Of a stretch of DNA of 64,000 nt, positions 23,466 through 32,495 are shown one piece after another; within the stretch, counting starts at the first letter, position 1, and each line of letters starts with the position of its first letter. The DNA comes from Franconibacter pulveris DSM 19144. GTDB lineage: Bacteria > Pseudomonadota > Gammaproteobacteria > Enterobacterales > Enterobacteriaceae. A program made the translations under genes and the position numbers. The stretch spans positions 553,523 through 617,522 of the forward strand of contig KK211222.1 of assembly GCA_000621185.1 (NCBI GenBank). Reading direction: 5' to 3'. The notes beneath the pieces are model-generated. The model made no database searches. It was not told the origin of the DNA and worked only from the letters and a program-made list of their open reading frames with translations.

Positions 23466-24902
23466 TTACCTGAAAAGCGTAGCCGGCTGGTGATAGTAGG
23501 TTGTGATGCCAAGATAGCGGGTAAAGGCTTCATGCAGCACTTGCGCCGTGGAGGAGTGGTTCATGGCCACGTGATGTTCAAAACCGTTATTACAGATCCA
23601 CGCCAGTAAATTCTCCAGCTGCGGCACCTGAACCACCGCGCGGCAGCCCACTGTATCAAGCTCGTCGTCCACCGATTTCCCTTCGCCCACGTAGGCGCGT
23701 ATCTCACCCGTTAAGTCGTCCGTGCTCAGGCGGAAGTAGGTCATCGGTCCGCTCTTCAGGCGACCATGCACCGCGCCGCAGGTGTTTTCTTTACCCACTG
23801 TGGTGCCAATGATATCCGCTGTGCCCATCGCCGGGCTTTCCAGGCTGGCGCTCGGGAAGTTTCCGCAGTGGAACAGCACGCATTTGTCGCGCTCCTCGCC
23901 GAAGTTATTGTTCCAGTCAGCAATAGAGGCGGGGTTGAGCGAGCAGCTCGCCAGCGCGTACATGGAGAGCGCCCCCATAACATCCACTTCGCAGGCGCTC
24001 GGCATCAGTTGGCCCGACATTACGCTCATAATGGAACAGACGTTAATGCCGAGGTTCTCCTGCAGTGAGGTCCAGCACTGGATTGCGGTGGTGTCGATAT
24101 CATTGGCGATAACCCATTCGCTTATCACCACGAAAAGCTTCGCCATTGTGACCACTTTTTCCGCCGGGATGGCGCTGGCGTCGGCGTTATCCAGCAGCAC
24201 GCGGCGCTTTTCTTCCACGCGGATATCGTCATCGCGCAATAGCTTCACGCGGGTGAACACTTCTGACAGATCCAGAGTTTCCACCGCCACGCCCATTCTC
24301 TCCAGCAGTTTTTCGCTGTAGCGCACGGTATTAAAACCGGCAGGGCGCGCGCCGATAGCGCCGACGCGAACGCCACGCATGGCTGTCACCACCCGGCAAA
24401 GCTGCTCAAAACGCCGTAAATCGTTTTCAAACACGTCGCTGGTCAGGGCGCAGACGTGCTGGGTGGTGAGGGTAAAAGGAATGCCGTACTGACGAAGGTT
24501 ATTGCACAGCGATATTTTGCCGCAGAAGCTATCGCGGCGGGTGGCAAGGCCCATTTTATCGAGGTTGTCTTCTTGCGCTTGCACCAGCACCGGGACATTT
24601 AACCCGGAAAGGCGAATGGCTTCCGCCACCGCTTTTTCATCGCCAAAGTTAGGCAGCAGCACCACAATGCCGTGAATACTGTCGCGATGCTGGCGAAAAA
24701 GCGCGGCGCACGTTTTCGCTTCCTGCCGGGTTTCCACGCCGCCAAGCTCGGTCTGGTTTTCATCCACCATCACCGTATTAATGCCCAGACGGTCGAAAAG
24801 CGTGATGGCCTGCTGGCGGGCTTCGGCCACCAGATAGCTCGGGAAAAAGCCCCGGTTGCCGATAATAATGCCCATGGTCAGTTGTTGTGGGATACGGGTC
24901 AT
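23466..24902 (-). CDS. Sugar isomerase of the L-fucose/L-arabinose isomerase family
   Basis: A 478-residue protein of the fucose isomerase-like superfamily. It has GIIIGNRGFFPSYLVAEARQQ at the N-terminus and the C-terminal domain blocks TAIQCWTSLQENLGINVCSIMSVMSGQLMPSACEVDVMGALSMYAL and HCGNFPSA. Metal-ligand Glu and Asp residues expected in the family occur in EVDVMGA and near DKCVLFHCGN. It ends the three-gene operon TkN-TkC-isomerase. In the described transketolase route for D-apiose, an isomerase makes D-apulose; membership of this gene in that step is an inference from gene content. Confidence 0.8.
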   Translation of the reverse strand: MTRIPQQLTMGIIIGNRGFFPSYLVAEARQQAITLFDRLGINTVMVDENQTELGGVETRQEAKTCAALFRQHRDSIHGIVVLLPNFGDEKAVAEAIRLSGLNVPVLVQAQEDNLDKMGLATRRDSFCGKISLCNNLRQYGIPFTLTTQHVCALTSDVFENDLRRFEQLCRVVTAMRGVRVGAIGARPAGFNTVRYSEKLLERMGVAVETLDLSEVFTRVKLLRDDDIRVEEKRRVLLDNADASAIPAEKVVTMAKLFVVISEWVIANDIDTTAIQCWTSLQENLGINVCSIMSVMSGQLMPSACEVDVMGALSMYALASCSLNPASIADWNNNFGEERDKCVLFHCGNFPSASLESPAMGTADIIGTTVGKENTCGAVHGRLKSGPMTYFRLSTDDLTGEIRAYVGEGKSVDDELDTVGCRAVVQVPQLENLLAWICNNGFEHHVAMNHSSTAQVLHEAFTRYLGITTYYHQPATLFR

Positions 24903-24941
24903 AACAATGCTCCAGTAAGAGGGTTAGCTTTCTACTGCCTG

Positions 24942-25895
24942 TTATTCTTGTTCTGCTTTGGCGCACAGCTGTTCGGCATGACGCGCAACGCTTGCGGCGT
25001 CGATTTCATGGCGCTTGCGCGTCGCCGCGCGGTCAGCGGCGATAGCATATTCGCCGTCGGGGATGCCGAGCCGGCGCAGCGGAATCGCGCAGCCAGCTTC
25101 AGCTAACACTTCCGCCACCAGGCTGCCTACACCGCCGTTGACGTTGTGCTCTTCCACGCTTATCACCGCTTTGCTGCGCTTTAGCGCAGCCAGCAGCGTT
25201 TGCGTATCGCAGGGGCGTATTGACGGTACACTGATTACCGCAGCGCTAATACCTCTGTCCGCCAGGTGTGCGGCGGCATCGACAATTTCATGCACCGTAG
25301 AGCCCATCGCCACCAGCGCAATATCTTCGCCCTCACGCAGCACATCGATATTGCCCGGGACGAAGCGATAACTTTCGTCATGCAAAAACGGCAGCGCTTT
25401 ACCATCAAGCCGGATGTAGACCGGTCCCTGGTGTTCCAGGGCGTAATCAATTATCTGGCGGCATTCCACCGGGCAGGAGGGGGCGTAAATTTCAATATTG
25501 CCGAAGCCGCGCAGGATGGCGATGTCATCAATACTGTGATGGGTGCTGGCGAGCGGGCCGTAGCTGGCGCCCGCGTTCAGGCCGAACAGCTTCACGTTAG
25601 TGTTGTTGTAACAAACGTCAACTTTGATCTGCTCATTGGCGCGCGAAATTAAAAAGGGCGCGGCGTTGCAGGTGACGGCGATTTTGCCGCCGATGGCGAG
25701 CCCGGCCGCAGCGCCCACCAGGGTTTGCTCAGCGATGCCGACGTTGACCAGCCTGTCGGGGAACCGCTGAATAAAGGGCGAGATTTTGGCGGTGGAGGTG
25801 GAGTCCGCCACCACCGGCACCAGATCGACGCCGCGTTCGACAGCGTCGATAAAGGCGTTAACCATGACCGTTGCGAGATGTTCGCTGTTACTCAT
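24942..25895 (-). CDS. Transketolase C-terminal subunit
   Basis: A 317-residue protein equal to the pyrimidine-binding plus C-terminal domains of transketolase: TEHxxNVGIAEQTLVGAAAGLAIGGKIAVTC (with the catalytic NVGIAEQ Glu), HHSIDDIAILR, and VISVEEHNVNGGVGSLVAEVLAEAGCAIPLRRLGIPD. It overlaps the N-terminal subunit gene by 8 bp. Split transketolases serve dedicated carbon routes rather than the pentose phosphate pathway. Together with the N-terminal protein it would use thiamine diphosphate to move a two-carbon unit from a ketose phosphate. Confidence 0.9.
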   Translation of the reverse strand: MSNSEHLATVMVNAFIDAVERGVDLVPVVADSTSTAKISPFIQRFPDRLVNVGIAEQTLVGAAAGLAIGGKIAVTCNAAPFLISRANEQIKVDVCYNNTNVKLFGLNAGASYGPLASTHHSIDDIAILRGFGNIEIYAPSCPVECRQIIDYALEHQGPVYIRLDGKALPFLHDESYRFVPGNIDVLREGEDIALVAMGSTVHEIVDAAAHLADRGISAAVISVPSIRPCDTQTLLAALKRSKAVISVEEHNVNGGVGSLVAEVLAEAGCAIPLRRLGIPDGEYAIAADRAATRKRHEIDAASVARHAEQLCAKAEQE

Positions 25896-26718
25896 CTTTC
25901 AGTTCCTCCAGCGCCAGTTCCACTTCATCCTCTTTCGGCACGCGGTGATGCCACTCCGCGCGTCCCTGTATAAAGGAGACGCCCGCACCCTTGGTGGTGT
26001 GCGCAATAACCACGTTAGGCTTGCCGTTCGGCTTCAGGTTTTCCAGGGTATCGACAACGTCCTGCATGCTGTTGCCGTTGCATTCGGTGACCGCCAGGCC
26101 GAAGGCGCGCCATTTGGCGTCCAGCGGGTCGGTGTTCATAATCTCTTTCGTCGGGCCGGCCAGCTGCAGGCTGTTTTTGTCGTTGATGATAATCAGGTTG
26201 TCGAGCTGATAATGGGCCGCGACCAGCGCCGCTTCCCAGTTGCTGCCTTCCGCCAGTTCGCCATCACCAGTCACCACAAAGACGCGACGCGTGCTGTTGC
26301 TGCGTTTGGCGGCAAGCGCGATGCCGACCGCGACCGGCAGGCCATGGCCGAGTGCGCCGGTGTTAAGCTCAATGCCCGGGGTTTTGTGACGCACCGGGTG
26401 GCCCGGGAGGTGAGAATCCGCGTGCTGATACGTTGAAAGCCACTCGACAGGAATAAACCCGGCCTCTGCCAGCACGCAGTAGTAGCCGCCAACCGCGTGG
26501 CCTTTGGACTGGATATAAATATCCCGCTCGTCGCTCGCCATGTTCTGCGGCGCGCAGTTCAGGATGCGAAAGTAAAGGGCGGTGAGCAGCTCGACCTGCG
26601 AGAGGTCCGCGCCGGTATGTCCGCCAGCCGGGCTTTGCGCGTTCAGCACGATGATACGGCGACGAACCGCGCGGGCTTTCTTTTCAAGCTCAGCGACCGT
26701 GAGCATAAAAGGATTCAT
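25888..26718 (-). CDS. Transketolase N-terminal subunit
   Basis: A 276-residue thiamine-diphosphate-binding domain. The cofactor motif GDGELAEGSNWEAAL...IINDKN (GDG-X25-30-N) is present near residues 152-185. The opening RRRIIVLNAQSPAGGHTGADLSQVELLTALYF and VGGYYCVLAEAG are standard for the N-terminal subunit, and HLPGHPVRHKTPGIELNTGALGHGLPVAVGIALA is the TPP-pocket loop. It is the first gene of the operon and lies 44 bp downstream of a perfect 14-bp palindrome that recurs before the sugar importer. AptA/AptB of the D-apiose pathway have this split form. Confidence 0.9.
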   Translation of the reverse strand: MNPFMLTVAELEKKARAVRRRIIVLNAQSPAGGHTGADLSQVELLTALYFRILNCAPQNMASDERDIYIQSKGHAVGGYYCVLAEAGFIPVEWLSTYQHADSHLPGHPVRHKTPGIELNTGALGHGLPVAVGIALAAKRSNSTRRVFVVTGDGELAEGSNWEAALVAAHYQLDNLIIINDKNSLQLAGPTKEIMNTDPLDAKWRAFGLAVTECNGNSMQDVVDTLENLKPNGKPNVVIAHTTKGAGVSFIQGRAEWHHRVPKEDEVELALEELKDE

Positions 26719-26761
26719 AACGGTACCTCGGGTGAATTCCTCGTGAATCTAAAATCCACCT

Positions 26762-26775
26762 TGAATATATATTCA
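26762..26775. promoter_or_regulatory. Palindromic operator TGAATATATATTCA before the transketolase operon
   Basis: A perfect 14-bp palindrome 43 bp upstream of the transketolase operon start. The identical sequence occurs at 26868-26881 and at 34074-34087 (before the importer operon). The restriction of the palindrome to these promoters and the adjacent SorC gene make it the likely SorC operator. Confidence 0.7.
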
Positions 26776-26867
26776 GGTGGGGTGTAAAAGCGCGACGTCG
26801 TTCAGAGCTACCTTTAGACGCTTTTATTGGCTTCTCTAAAAAGGCGGGAGCTCTGTTTGCTTGCCAA

Positions 26868-26881
26868 TGAATATATATTCA
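26868..26881. promoter_or_regulatory. Palindromic operator TGAATATATATTCA, second copy
   Basis: Identical 14-mer 106 bp from the first, in the divergent gap (26719-27062) between the transketolase operon and the SorC gene. The following stretch 26882-26903 contains a degenerate related half-site (TATATTCATGA). It could serve looping or autoregulation. Confidence 0.65.
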
Positions 26882-27014
26882 TACATGATTTTATATTCAT
26901 GAGGTAAAAATATGCCCCTCCGCCGTGTTTGTCCACCATCGTTAAGGCAATTTTGGGAAAAAGCGACCAGGCTCACATTCGGCTGGCGCAGCGGTAAAAC
27001 CGTGCCTTGTTATC

Positions 27015-27030
27015 TATTCAGTCATGAATA
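27015..27030. promoter_or_regulatory. Inverted arms TATTCA-N4-TGAATA close to the SorC gene start
   Basis: The two arms of the 14-bp palindrome appear in opposite order around GTCA, 33 bp before the SorC gene's preferred start. It is a candidate for an additional or autoregulatory site, but the arrangement differs from the other copies. Confidence 0.35.
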
Positions 27031-27062
27031 AAAATAACCAAAGACAAATCAAGGGGCACATT

Positions 27063-28019
27063 ATGTCAAAGCAGGATGAGCAGCGTTTACTGGTCAAGAT
27101 AGCCACGCTTTATTATATGGAGGGCAAGAAGCAGTCCGATATCGCGTCGCTGCTTCATCTCTCGCAATCTTTCGTCTCGCGCGCGCTCACTCGCTGTCAG
27201 AAAGAGGGGCTGGTCAAGATAACGGTCGTGCAGCCAGGCAATATTTTCGTTTCGCTGGAAAAAGCGCTTGAGCAGCAGTATGGCATTCGTCAGGCGATTG
27301 TGGTTGACGTGGGCGATAGCCCCAACAGCGCGCAAATCAAGCATGCTATCGGCAGTGCGGCCGCGCATTATGTTGAAACGCGCCTGCGGCCTGAAGATAT
27401 TGTCGGCATCTCCTCCTGGAGCAGCACCATTCGCTGCATGGTGGATGAGATGCATCCGCAGAACATCCGCGCCCGCGGGGTCATTCAGCTGCTGGGCGGC
27501 GTAGGGCCGAACGGTAACGTTCAGGCAACTATTCTTACGCAACAGCTGGCGGCGCATCTTGATTGCCCGGCCTGGCTGCTGCCTTCCCAGAGTATCGAGC
27601 GCTCCGTGGAAGAGAAAAAACGCCTCCTTGAAAGCCCGGAAGTGGCTGACGCGGTGTCGCGTTTCTCGCAGGTGGACGTGGCGATTGTGGGGATAGGGGA
27701 CCTGGAGCCTTCGCAACTGCTGAAAAATTCCGGTAACTATTACGATGAAGAGATGCTGAAACTGCTGGCGAAGCGCGGCGCGGTAGGGGATATCTGCCTG
27801 CATTATTACGATGCGCAGGGCAAACCGGTGCTGAGCCGGGAAGAAGATCCGGTTATCGGCATGGAGTTGCAGCAGATCCGCGATTGTAAACATGTTATCG
27901 CGCTGGCTGGCGGCGAAGAGAAGCGCAACGCCATACACGGCGCGCTGGTGGGCAACTATATCGACGTGCTGATAACGGATTACCCGATGGCAAGAAGCCT
28001 GGTAAAAAGCGAAGCGTAA
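27063..28019 (+). CDS. SorC-family sugar-responsive transcriptional regulator
   Basis: A 318-residue regulator. The N-terminal helix-turn-helix is KIATLYYMEGKKQSDIASLLHLSQSFVSRALTRCQKEGLVKI, followed by a SorC sugar-phosphate-binding domain (GISSWSSTIRCMVDEM, VIQLLGGVGPNGNVQA, VAIVGIGDLEPS, CLHYYDAQGKPV, VIALAGGEEKRNAI). The start at 27063 is preferred over one 39 bp upstream because AAGGGG lies about 6 nt before it. The family senses phosphorylated sugars, which suits a gene between a transketolase operon and an importer-kinase operon. The shared palindromes suggest it controls both operons and itself. Confidence 0.9.
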   Translation: MSKQDEQRLLVKIATLYYMEGKKQSDIASLLHLSQSFVSRALTRCQKEGLVKITVVQPGNIFVSLEKALEQQYGIRQAIVVDVGDSPNSAQIKHAIGSAAAHYVETRLRPEDIVGISSWSSTIRCMVDEMHPQNIRARGVIQLLGGVGPNGNVQATILTQQLAAHLDCPAWLLPSQSIERSVEEKKRLLESPEVADAVSRFSQVDVAIVGIGDLEPSQLLKNSGNYYDEEMLKLLAKRGAVGDICLHYYDAQGKPVLSREEDPVIGMELQQIRDCKHVIALAGGEEKRNAIHGALVGNYIDVLITDYPMARSLVKSEA

Positions 28020-28024
28020 AACAG

Positions 28025-28049
28025 GGCGGATCGCGGTCCGCCTTTTTTT
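28025..28049 (+). terminator. Rho-independent terminator after the SorC gene
   Basis: GGCGGA/TCCGCC pairs over a 6-nt loop and is followed by seven T residues, 5 bp after the stop. The remaining 260 bp to the FGGY gene end shows no gene. Confidence 0.8.
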
Positions 28050-28309
28050 ATATCTACTTTAGTTACAACATACTTATTGTTTTTAATTTAAGGCATAGTT
28101 AAACCTCAGCGCTAAACATCGCCTGACAGAGAAAAAAAGGCGCGGTGAAACCATTAGTGGCGCTTCGCCTGGTATGTCGTCTGGCTTGTTAAGCGCGGCA
28201 GCAATCCGTTGCGCATAGGGCGTCAATAAAAGCGCAGTGAAAGCCGCCGTCTAACGAGCATGACCTTTTTTCCCCTGGAAGGCCGTTCGCCATTCAGGCC
28301 TGGGCGGCG

Positions 28310-29818
28310 TCAGGTTTGACCGTTACGCACCTTCGCGACGGCCGCCTGCCATTCTTGCCAGCGTTTCTGCAATCTACCGTGGCGCTCCATATTCGGTATA
28401 AAAGCCGTATGGTGAGCGCTAAAGCGCGACAGGTCGTCATCGCCAGCAGAGTTAAGCGCTTTGCGGGCAAAAATCGCCGCGCCCATGGCGGAAAGCTCCG
28501 CTATATCGCTGCGCATAACGGTACAGCCGAGCAAATCCGCCTGATACTGCATGAGCCAGTCGTTGCGCGTAGGGCCGCCGTCCACCATCAGGGCGGAAAG
28601 TTCAAAATCAGCGTGCTGGCGCATAGCGAGCACCACATCGGCAATCTGATAAGCAATCGCTTCCAGCGCGGCGCGCACCAGGTGCGCCCGCTTGACCCCA
28701 CGGCTCAGACCGCTGATGCTGCCTCTGGCCCGGTCATCCCACCAGGGGGCGCCAAGCCCGGTTAGCGCAGGCACAAAATAAACGCCAAGCGTAGAATCAA
28801 CGCTTGCGGGCAGGGTCGAAAGCGCCGCTGCAAGCGCCTCTGGCGCAAGTTCGCCAAGCCCGGTGCATTCCGTAAGCCACGCCACGGCATCGCCCGTATG
28901 CGGAATATTTCCCTCAAGGCCGTAAACCAGCTTCTCGCCGTCATGCCACGCGATGGTGGTGGCAAGCGTGGTGATCTCCGCCTGCGCCGTAGAAACCGGC
29001 GCCATTACCGAAGAGCCGGTGCCATATGTCGCCTTCACGCAGCCGGGTTTGCCGAGCGCGTGTCCAAACAACGCGGCGTGAGAATCGCCCGCCATCGCCA
29101 GAATCGGAATGCCGTCAGGGACTTGCGCAAGCCCTCGCGTATAGCCGAACAGATGGCTGGTCGGGCGCACCTGGGGAAGCGCGGCGAGGGGAATGCCGAA
29201 GAGACTGAGCAGCGCGTCATCCCAGCGCCCTTCATGAATATTAAAAAGTTGGGTGCGCGAAGCGTTTGAGTAATCACAGCAAAACGCTTCGCCCGCCGTC
29301 AGGTTCCACAGCAGCCAGCTGTCGATTGTCCCAAGACAGATTTCGCCGCGCTCCGCCAGCGACCGTCCCTCCGGCACGCTGTCGAGCAGCCAGCGCATTT
29401 TGCTGCCGGAAAAGAGCGGGGCGACAGGCAAGCCGGTCAGTTTCTGAATATGCTCACGCTCGCCACGCTGGCGAAGCGCTTCGCAAAAGGGGGCGGTGCG
29501 GGAGCATTGCCAACTGATTGCCGGGCCTAACGTTTTCCCGCTTTGTCGGTACCAGCCAATAGCGGTTTCACGCTGGTTGCTGATGGCGAGGCCCGCGACC
29601 CGGTGCGCGCCCACCGCGCTCACGGCCTGTCCGAGCGCCTGCAGCGAGGCGTGCAGCAGCATTTCCCCCGGCTGCTCTACCCATCCCTCGCGCGGCGTTT
29701 GCACCGTAAGCGGCTGTGAGAAGCGGGCGATGATGCCCCCCTGGCTATCAAGAGCGATAGCCTTGGCGTTCGTGGTGCCTTCGTCGAGGGCAATGATGAC
29801 GTCTCTGTCTGCGGCCAT
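28310..29818 (-). CDS. FGGY-family carbohydrate kinase
   Basis: A 502-residue kinase of the glycerol/xylulose kinase family. The N-terminal phosphate-binding motif is ALDEGTTNAKAIALD, the second ATPase motif is GDSHAALFGHALGKPGCVKATYGTGSSV, and ALMVDGGPTRNDWLMQYQADLLG is the C-terminal adenosine-binding block. It is the last gene of the importer operon and follows the permease by about 54 bp. FGGY kinases of the apiose route phosphorylate D-apulose to the 4-phosphate, the substrate of the split transketolase. That assignment here is inferred from neighbours; the sequence alone says only ketose or polyol kinase. Confidence 0.9.
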   Translation of the reverse strand: MAADRDVIIALDEGTTNAKAIALDSQGGIIARFSQPLTVQTPREGWVEQPGEMLLHASLQALGQAVSAVGAHRVAGLAISNQRETAIGWYRQSGKTLGPAISWQCSRTAPFCEALRQRGEREHIQKLTGLPVAPLFSGSKMRWLLDSVPEGRSLAERGEICLGTIDSWLLWNLTAGEAFCCDYSNASRTQLFNIHEGRWDDALLSLFGIPLAALPQVRPTSHLFGYTRGLAQVPDGIPILAMAGDSHAALFGHALGKPGCVKATYGTGSSVMAPVSTAQAEITTLATTIAWHDGEKLVYGLEGNIPHTGDAVAWLTECTGLGELAPEALAAALSTLPASVDSTLGVYFVPALTGLGAPWWDDRARGSISGLSRGVKRAHLVRAALEAIAYQIADVVLAMRQHADFELSALMVDGGPTRNDWLMQYQADLLGCTVMRSDIAELSAMGAAIFARKALNSAGDDDLSRFSAHHTAFIPNMERHGRLQKRWQEWQAAVAKVRNGQT

Positions 29819-29872
29819 GATTTCTCCGGCTGAAAAGTGATTCGTTATTCCCGGCAGTCGCGGTAAGGCCGC

Positions 29873-30967
29873 TTATTTATGGCCTTCTATCGCCGCTTTC
29901 TGGGCCATCACGGCGGCTTTTTGCTGCATCCGGTTCTGCAATTGGTCAATGATGACAGCGACAATAATGACGATGCCTTTGATAACCATCTGCCAGAACT
30001 CGCTTACGCCCATCATCACCAGCCCGTCGGCCAGAAAACCGATGACGAAAGCGCCGATAAGCGTGCCGAGGATCGTGCCGCGTCCGCCGGCAAGCGACGT
30101 GCCGCCCAGCACCACGGCGGCGATGGCGTTCATCTCAAACGCGGTGCCGTTCGCCGGGTGGCTCGCCACCAGTTGCGCCGAAACCACAATGCCCGCAATC
30201 GCCGCGCAGAATCCGGAAAGGGTATAAACCCATACCTTCACCTGCTTTACCTTCACGCCGGAGAGCTCCGCCGCGCGTTCGTTATCGCCGATGGCGTAAA
30301 CGTGACGGCCGAACGGCAGCCGGCGGGCCACATAAGCGATAGCCAGCGCCAGCACGATCATCATCCAGATAGCCCAGGGAATGCCGAACAGGGTGCCGGA
30401 GCCAATTTCATCGAAACCGGTGTTGCCAAGCTGCGGATTGCCGGAAAGGCCCGGAAAGGTTTCCCCGCCGGAGGTGAGCATGGCCGCGCCGCGCAGCACA
30501 TACATGGTGCCGAGGGTGCAGATAAACGGCGCGACGTTATACCGCGTGATGATCCAGCCATTCACCGCGCCAATAAGGCCGCCAGTCAGCAGCACCAGCG
30601 GCACAATGACCCAGACGCTCGGGAAAATGGCGATGCCGAACATCGGCAAGACAATGCCTTTGGTAATCAGCCAGCCGGCTATCATGCCGCACAGGCCGAG
30701 CGTGGCGCCAATAGAGAGATCGATGCCCGCCGTGATTATCACAAAAGTGATGCCCAGCGCCAGAAAGGCGTTGATGGCGATGTGCTTAATCATGATGACC
30801 ATGCTGCCCGCCGACAAAAAGCCCGGCACCATCACCGTGAAAAAGCCGACAATCAGAAACAGCGCGATAAAGGTGCGAAGCTTCAGCAGCAGCAACAGAA
30901 CGCTTTCTTTCGACCCCAGCCAGGCGGAGGGACGCGGCATGAAAGCCATGGAATCGGTCGTTTTCAT
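29873..30967 (-). CDS. Sugar ABC transporter permease, RbsC type
   Basis: A 364-residue membrane protein of the BPD_transp_2 family with about ten spans and the RbsC-like block GITFVIITAGIDLSIGATLGLCGMIAG near residue 95. The EAA-type loop is AIGDNERAAELSGVKVKQVK, and GTAFEMNAIAAVVLGGTSLAGGRGTILGTLIGAF is the characteristic C-terminal signature. Its start is 1 bp after the ATPase stop, so translation is coupled. It exports nothing; the five-gene set is an importer. Confidence 0.93.
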   Translation of the reverse strand: MKTTDSMAFMPRPSAWLGSKESVLLLLLKLRTFIALFLIVGFFTVMVPGFLSAGSMVIMIKHIAINAFLALGITFVIITAGIDLSIGATLGLCGMIAGWLITKGIVLPMFGIAIFPSVWVIVPLVLLTGGLIGAVNGWIITRYNVAPFICTLGTMYVLRGAAMLTSGGETFPGLSGNPQLGNTGFDEIGSGTLFGIPWAIWMMIVLALAIAYVARRLPFGRHVYAIGDNERAAELSGVKVKQVKVWVYTLSGFCAAIAGIVVSAQLVASHPANGTAFEMNAIAAVVLGGTSLAGGRGTILGTLIGAFVIGFLADGLVMMGVSEFWQMVIKGIVIIVAVIIDQLQNRMQQKAAVMAQKAAIEGHK

Positions 30968-30968
30968 A

Positions 30969-32495
30969 TCAGAACCCCTGTGCGCTTGCCGTTACCAGCG
31001 CCGACTCTTCGGCCTGTTCACGCGCAATATCAGCCGTCAGTTTGCCGCCGGACATCACGAGGATCCGGTCTGAAACCGCCATAATTTCTTTTAAATCCGA
31101 GGTGGAGAAGACCACCGCGATACCCTGTTCGGAGAGCGTAACCATCATGCGGAAGACGTCCGCTTTCGCGCCCACATCAATGCCGCGGGTCGGCTCGTCC
31201 AGAAACAGCACTTTAGGATTGGTCAGCAACGAGCGGCCAATCACCACTTTTTGCTGATTGCCGCCGCTCAGCGCCTGAATCTCGACGTCCGGCGACGAGA
31301 CTTTTATCGACAGGTTGCCGATAGTCGTCGCTACCACCGCGTCCTCTTCTTTACGGGCTATGGCGAAACCGCGTTGCAGGCGTCGCCAGAGGCTGGCGAT
31401 AGTCAGATTGCTGGCGACGGACGAGACGGGGAAAATGCCGGTGCGTTTGCGATCTTCCGGCACCAGGCTCATTCCCATGCGGATGCGCTCAGCAGGGAGC
31501 AGACGTTGCGGCACCGGTTTGCTGTCGAGCCAGATTTTGCCGAGATAGTTACGTTCAGTGCCGAGCAGGCATTCAAACAGTTCGGTGCGCCCGGCGCCCA
31601 TGAGCCCATAGATGCCGACAATTTCTCCGGCGTGGATGTTAAAGCTGACATCATTCACCACATTCACGCCTGCGGCGTTAACGCAGGTGATGTGTTCCGC
31701 CTCCAGCACCGGCGCGCCGAAGGTGCGGCCAGGGGCAAGGAAAGTCGAGACCGGGTCGCTGCCGAGCATCTCCCGGACGATCCAGGGCACGTCGATATCG
31801 GCAACCTTCGCCTCGGCCTGAAATTTGCCGTCGCGCAGAATGGTTATCACATCGCCAATCGCCATCAGCTCTTCGAGCCGGTGCGAGATATAGATAATGG
31901 ACACGCCCTGGCGCGTGAGTTCGCGGATCACGCGAAAGAGAATATCGACCTCCGTTTTGCTGAGCGCGGAGGTCGGCTCGTCAAGGATGAGAATGTCGGC
32001 GTTCTCCGCCAGCGCTTTGGCAATCTCCACCAGCTGTTGCTGGCCCACTTTAAGGTTGCCGACCGGCTCGCGAGGCGAGATGGGCTGATCGAGCCGTTTC
32101 AGAAGCGCTGCGGTGCGTTTCTCCTGTTCCGCTTCGTTGATGGGCGCCACGCCATGCTGGAGCTCGCGGCCAAGAAAAATATTCTCAGCTACGCTCAGGT
32201 TCTCAAACAGATTCAGTTCCTGGTGCACCATGCCGATGCCGTGCCGGGCGGCGTCACGCGTACTGCTGAAATGCACCGGTTCGCCGTTGAGGTGAATTTC
32301 GCCAAGGCTCGGCTGCTGGACGCCCGCCAGGATTTTCATCAGCGTGGACTTGCCTGCGCCATTCTCGCCGATAATGACATTGACCTTGCCGCGCCAGACA
32401 TTGTAGTCGACGTTGTCGAGCGCAACGGTGCCCGGGAACAGCATCGAGATCCCGCGGGCGCGCAAGATAATCTCACTCTGCTGTGGGTCGCTCAT
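30969..32495 (-). CDS. Sugar ABC transporter duplicated ATP-binding protein, RbsA type
   Basis: A 508-residue protein with two nucleotide-binding domains. The first has GENGAGKST and KVGQQQLVEIAKALAENADILILDEPTSAL. The second has a degenerate P-loop (YGLMGAGRTEL) and LSGGNQQKVVIGRSLLTNPKVLFLDEPTRGIDVGAK, as normal for RbsA, MglA and AraG. It overlaps the DUF2291 gene stop by 1 bp. Energises sugar uptake with the RbsC-type permease. Confidence 0.94.
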   Translation of the reverse strand: MSDPQQSEIILRARGISMLFPGTVALDNVDYNVWRGKVNVIIGENGAGKSTLMKILAGVQQPSLGEIHLNGEPVHFSSTRDAARHGIGMVHQELNLFENLSVAENIFLGRELQHGVAPINEAEQEKRTAALLKRLDQPISPREPVGNLKVGQQQLVEIAKALAENADILILDEPTSALSKTEVDILFRVIRELTRQGVSIIYISHRLEELMAIGDVITILRDGKFQAEAKVADIDVPWIVREMLGSDPVSTFLAPGRTFGAPVLEAEHITCVNAAGVNVVNDVSFNIHAGEIVGIYGLMGAGRTELFECLLGTERNYLGKIWLDSKPVPQRLLPAERIRMGMSLVPEDRKRTGIFPVSSVASNLTIASLWRRLQRGFAIARKEEDAVVATTIGNLSIKVSSPDVEIQALSGGNQQKVVIGRSLLTNPKVLFLDEPTRGIDVGAKADVFRMMVTLSEQGIAVVFSTSDLKEIMAVSDRILVMSGGKLTADIAREQAEESALVTASAQGF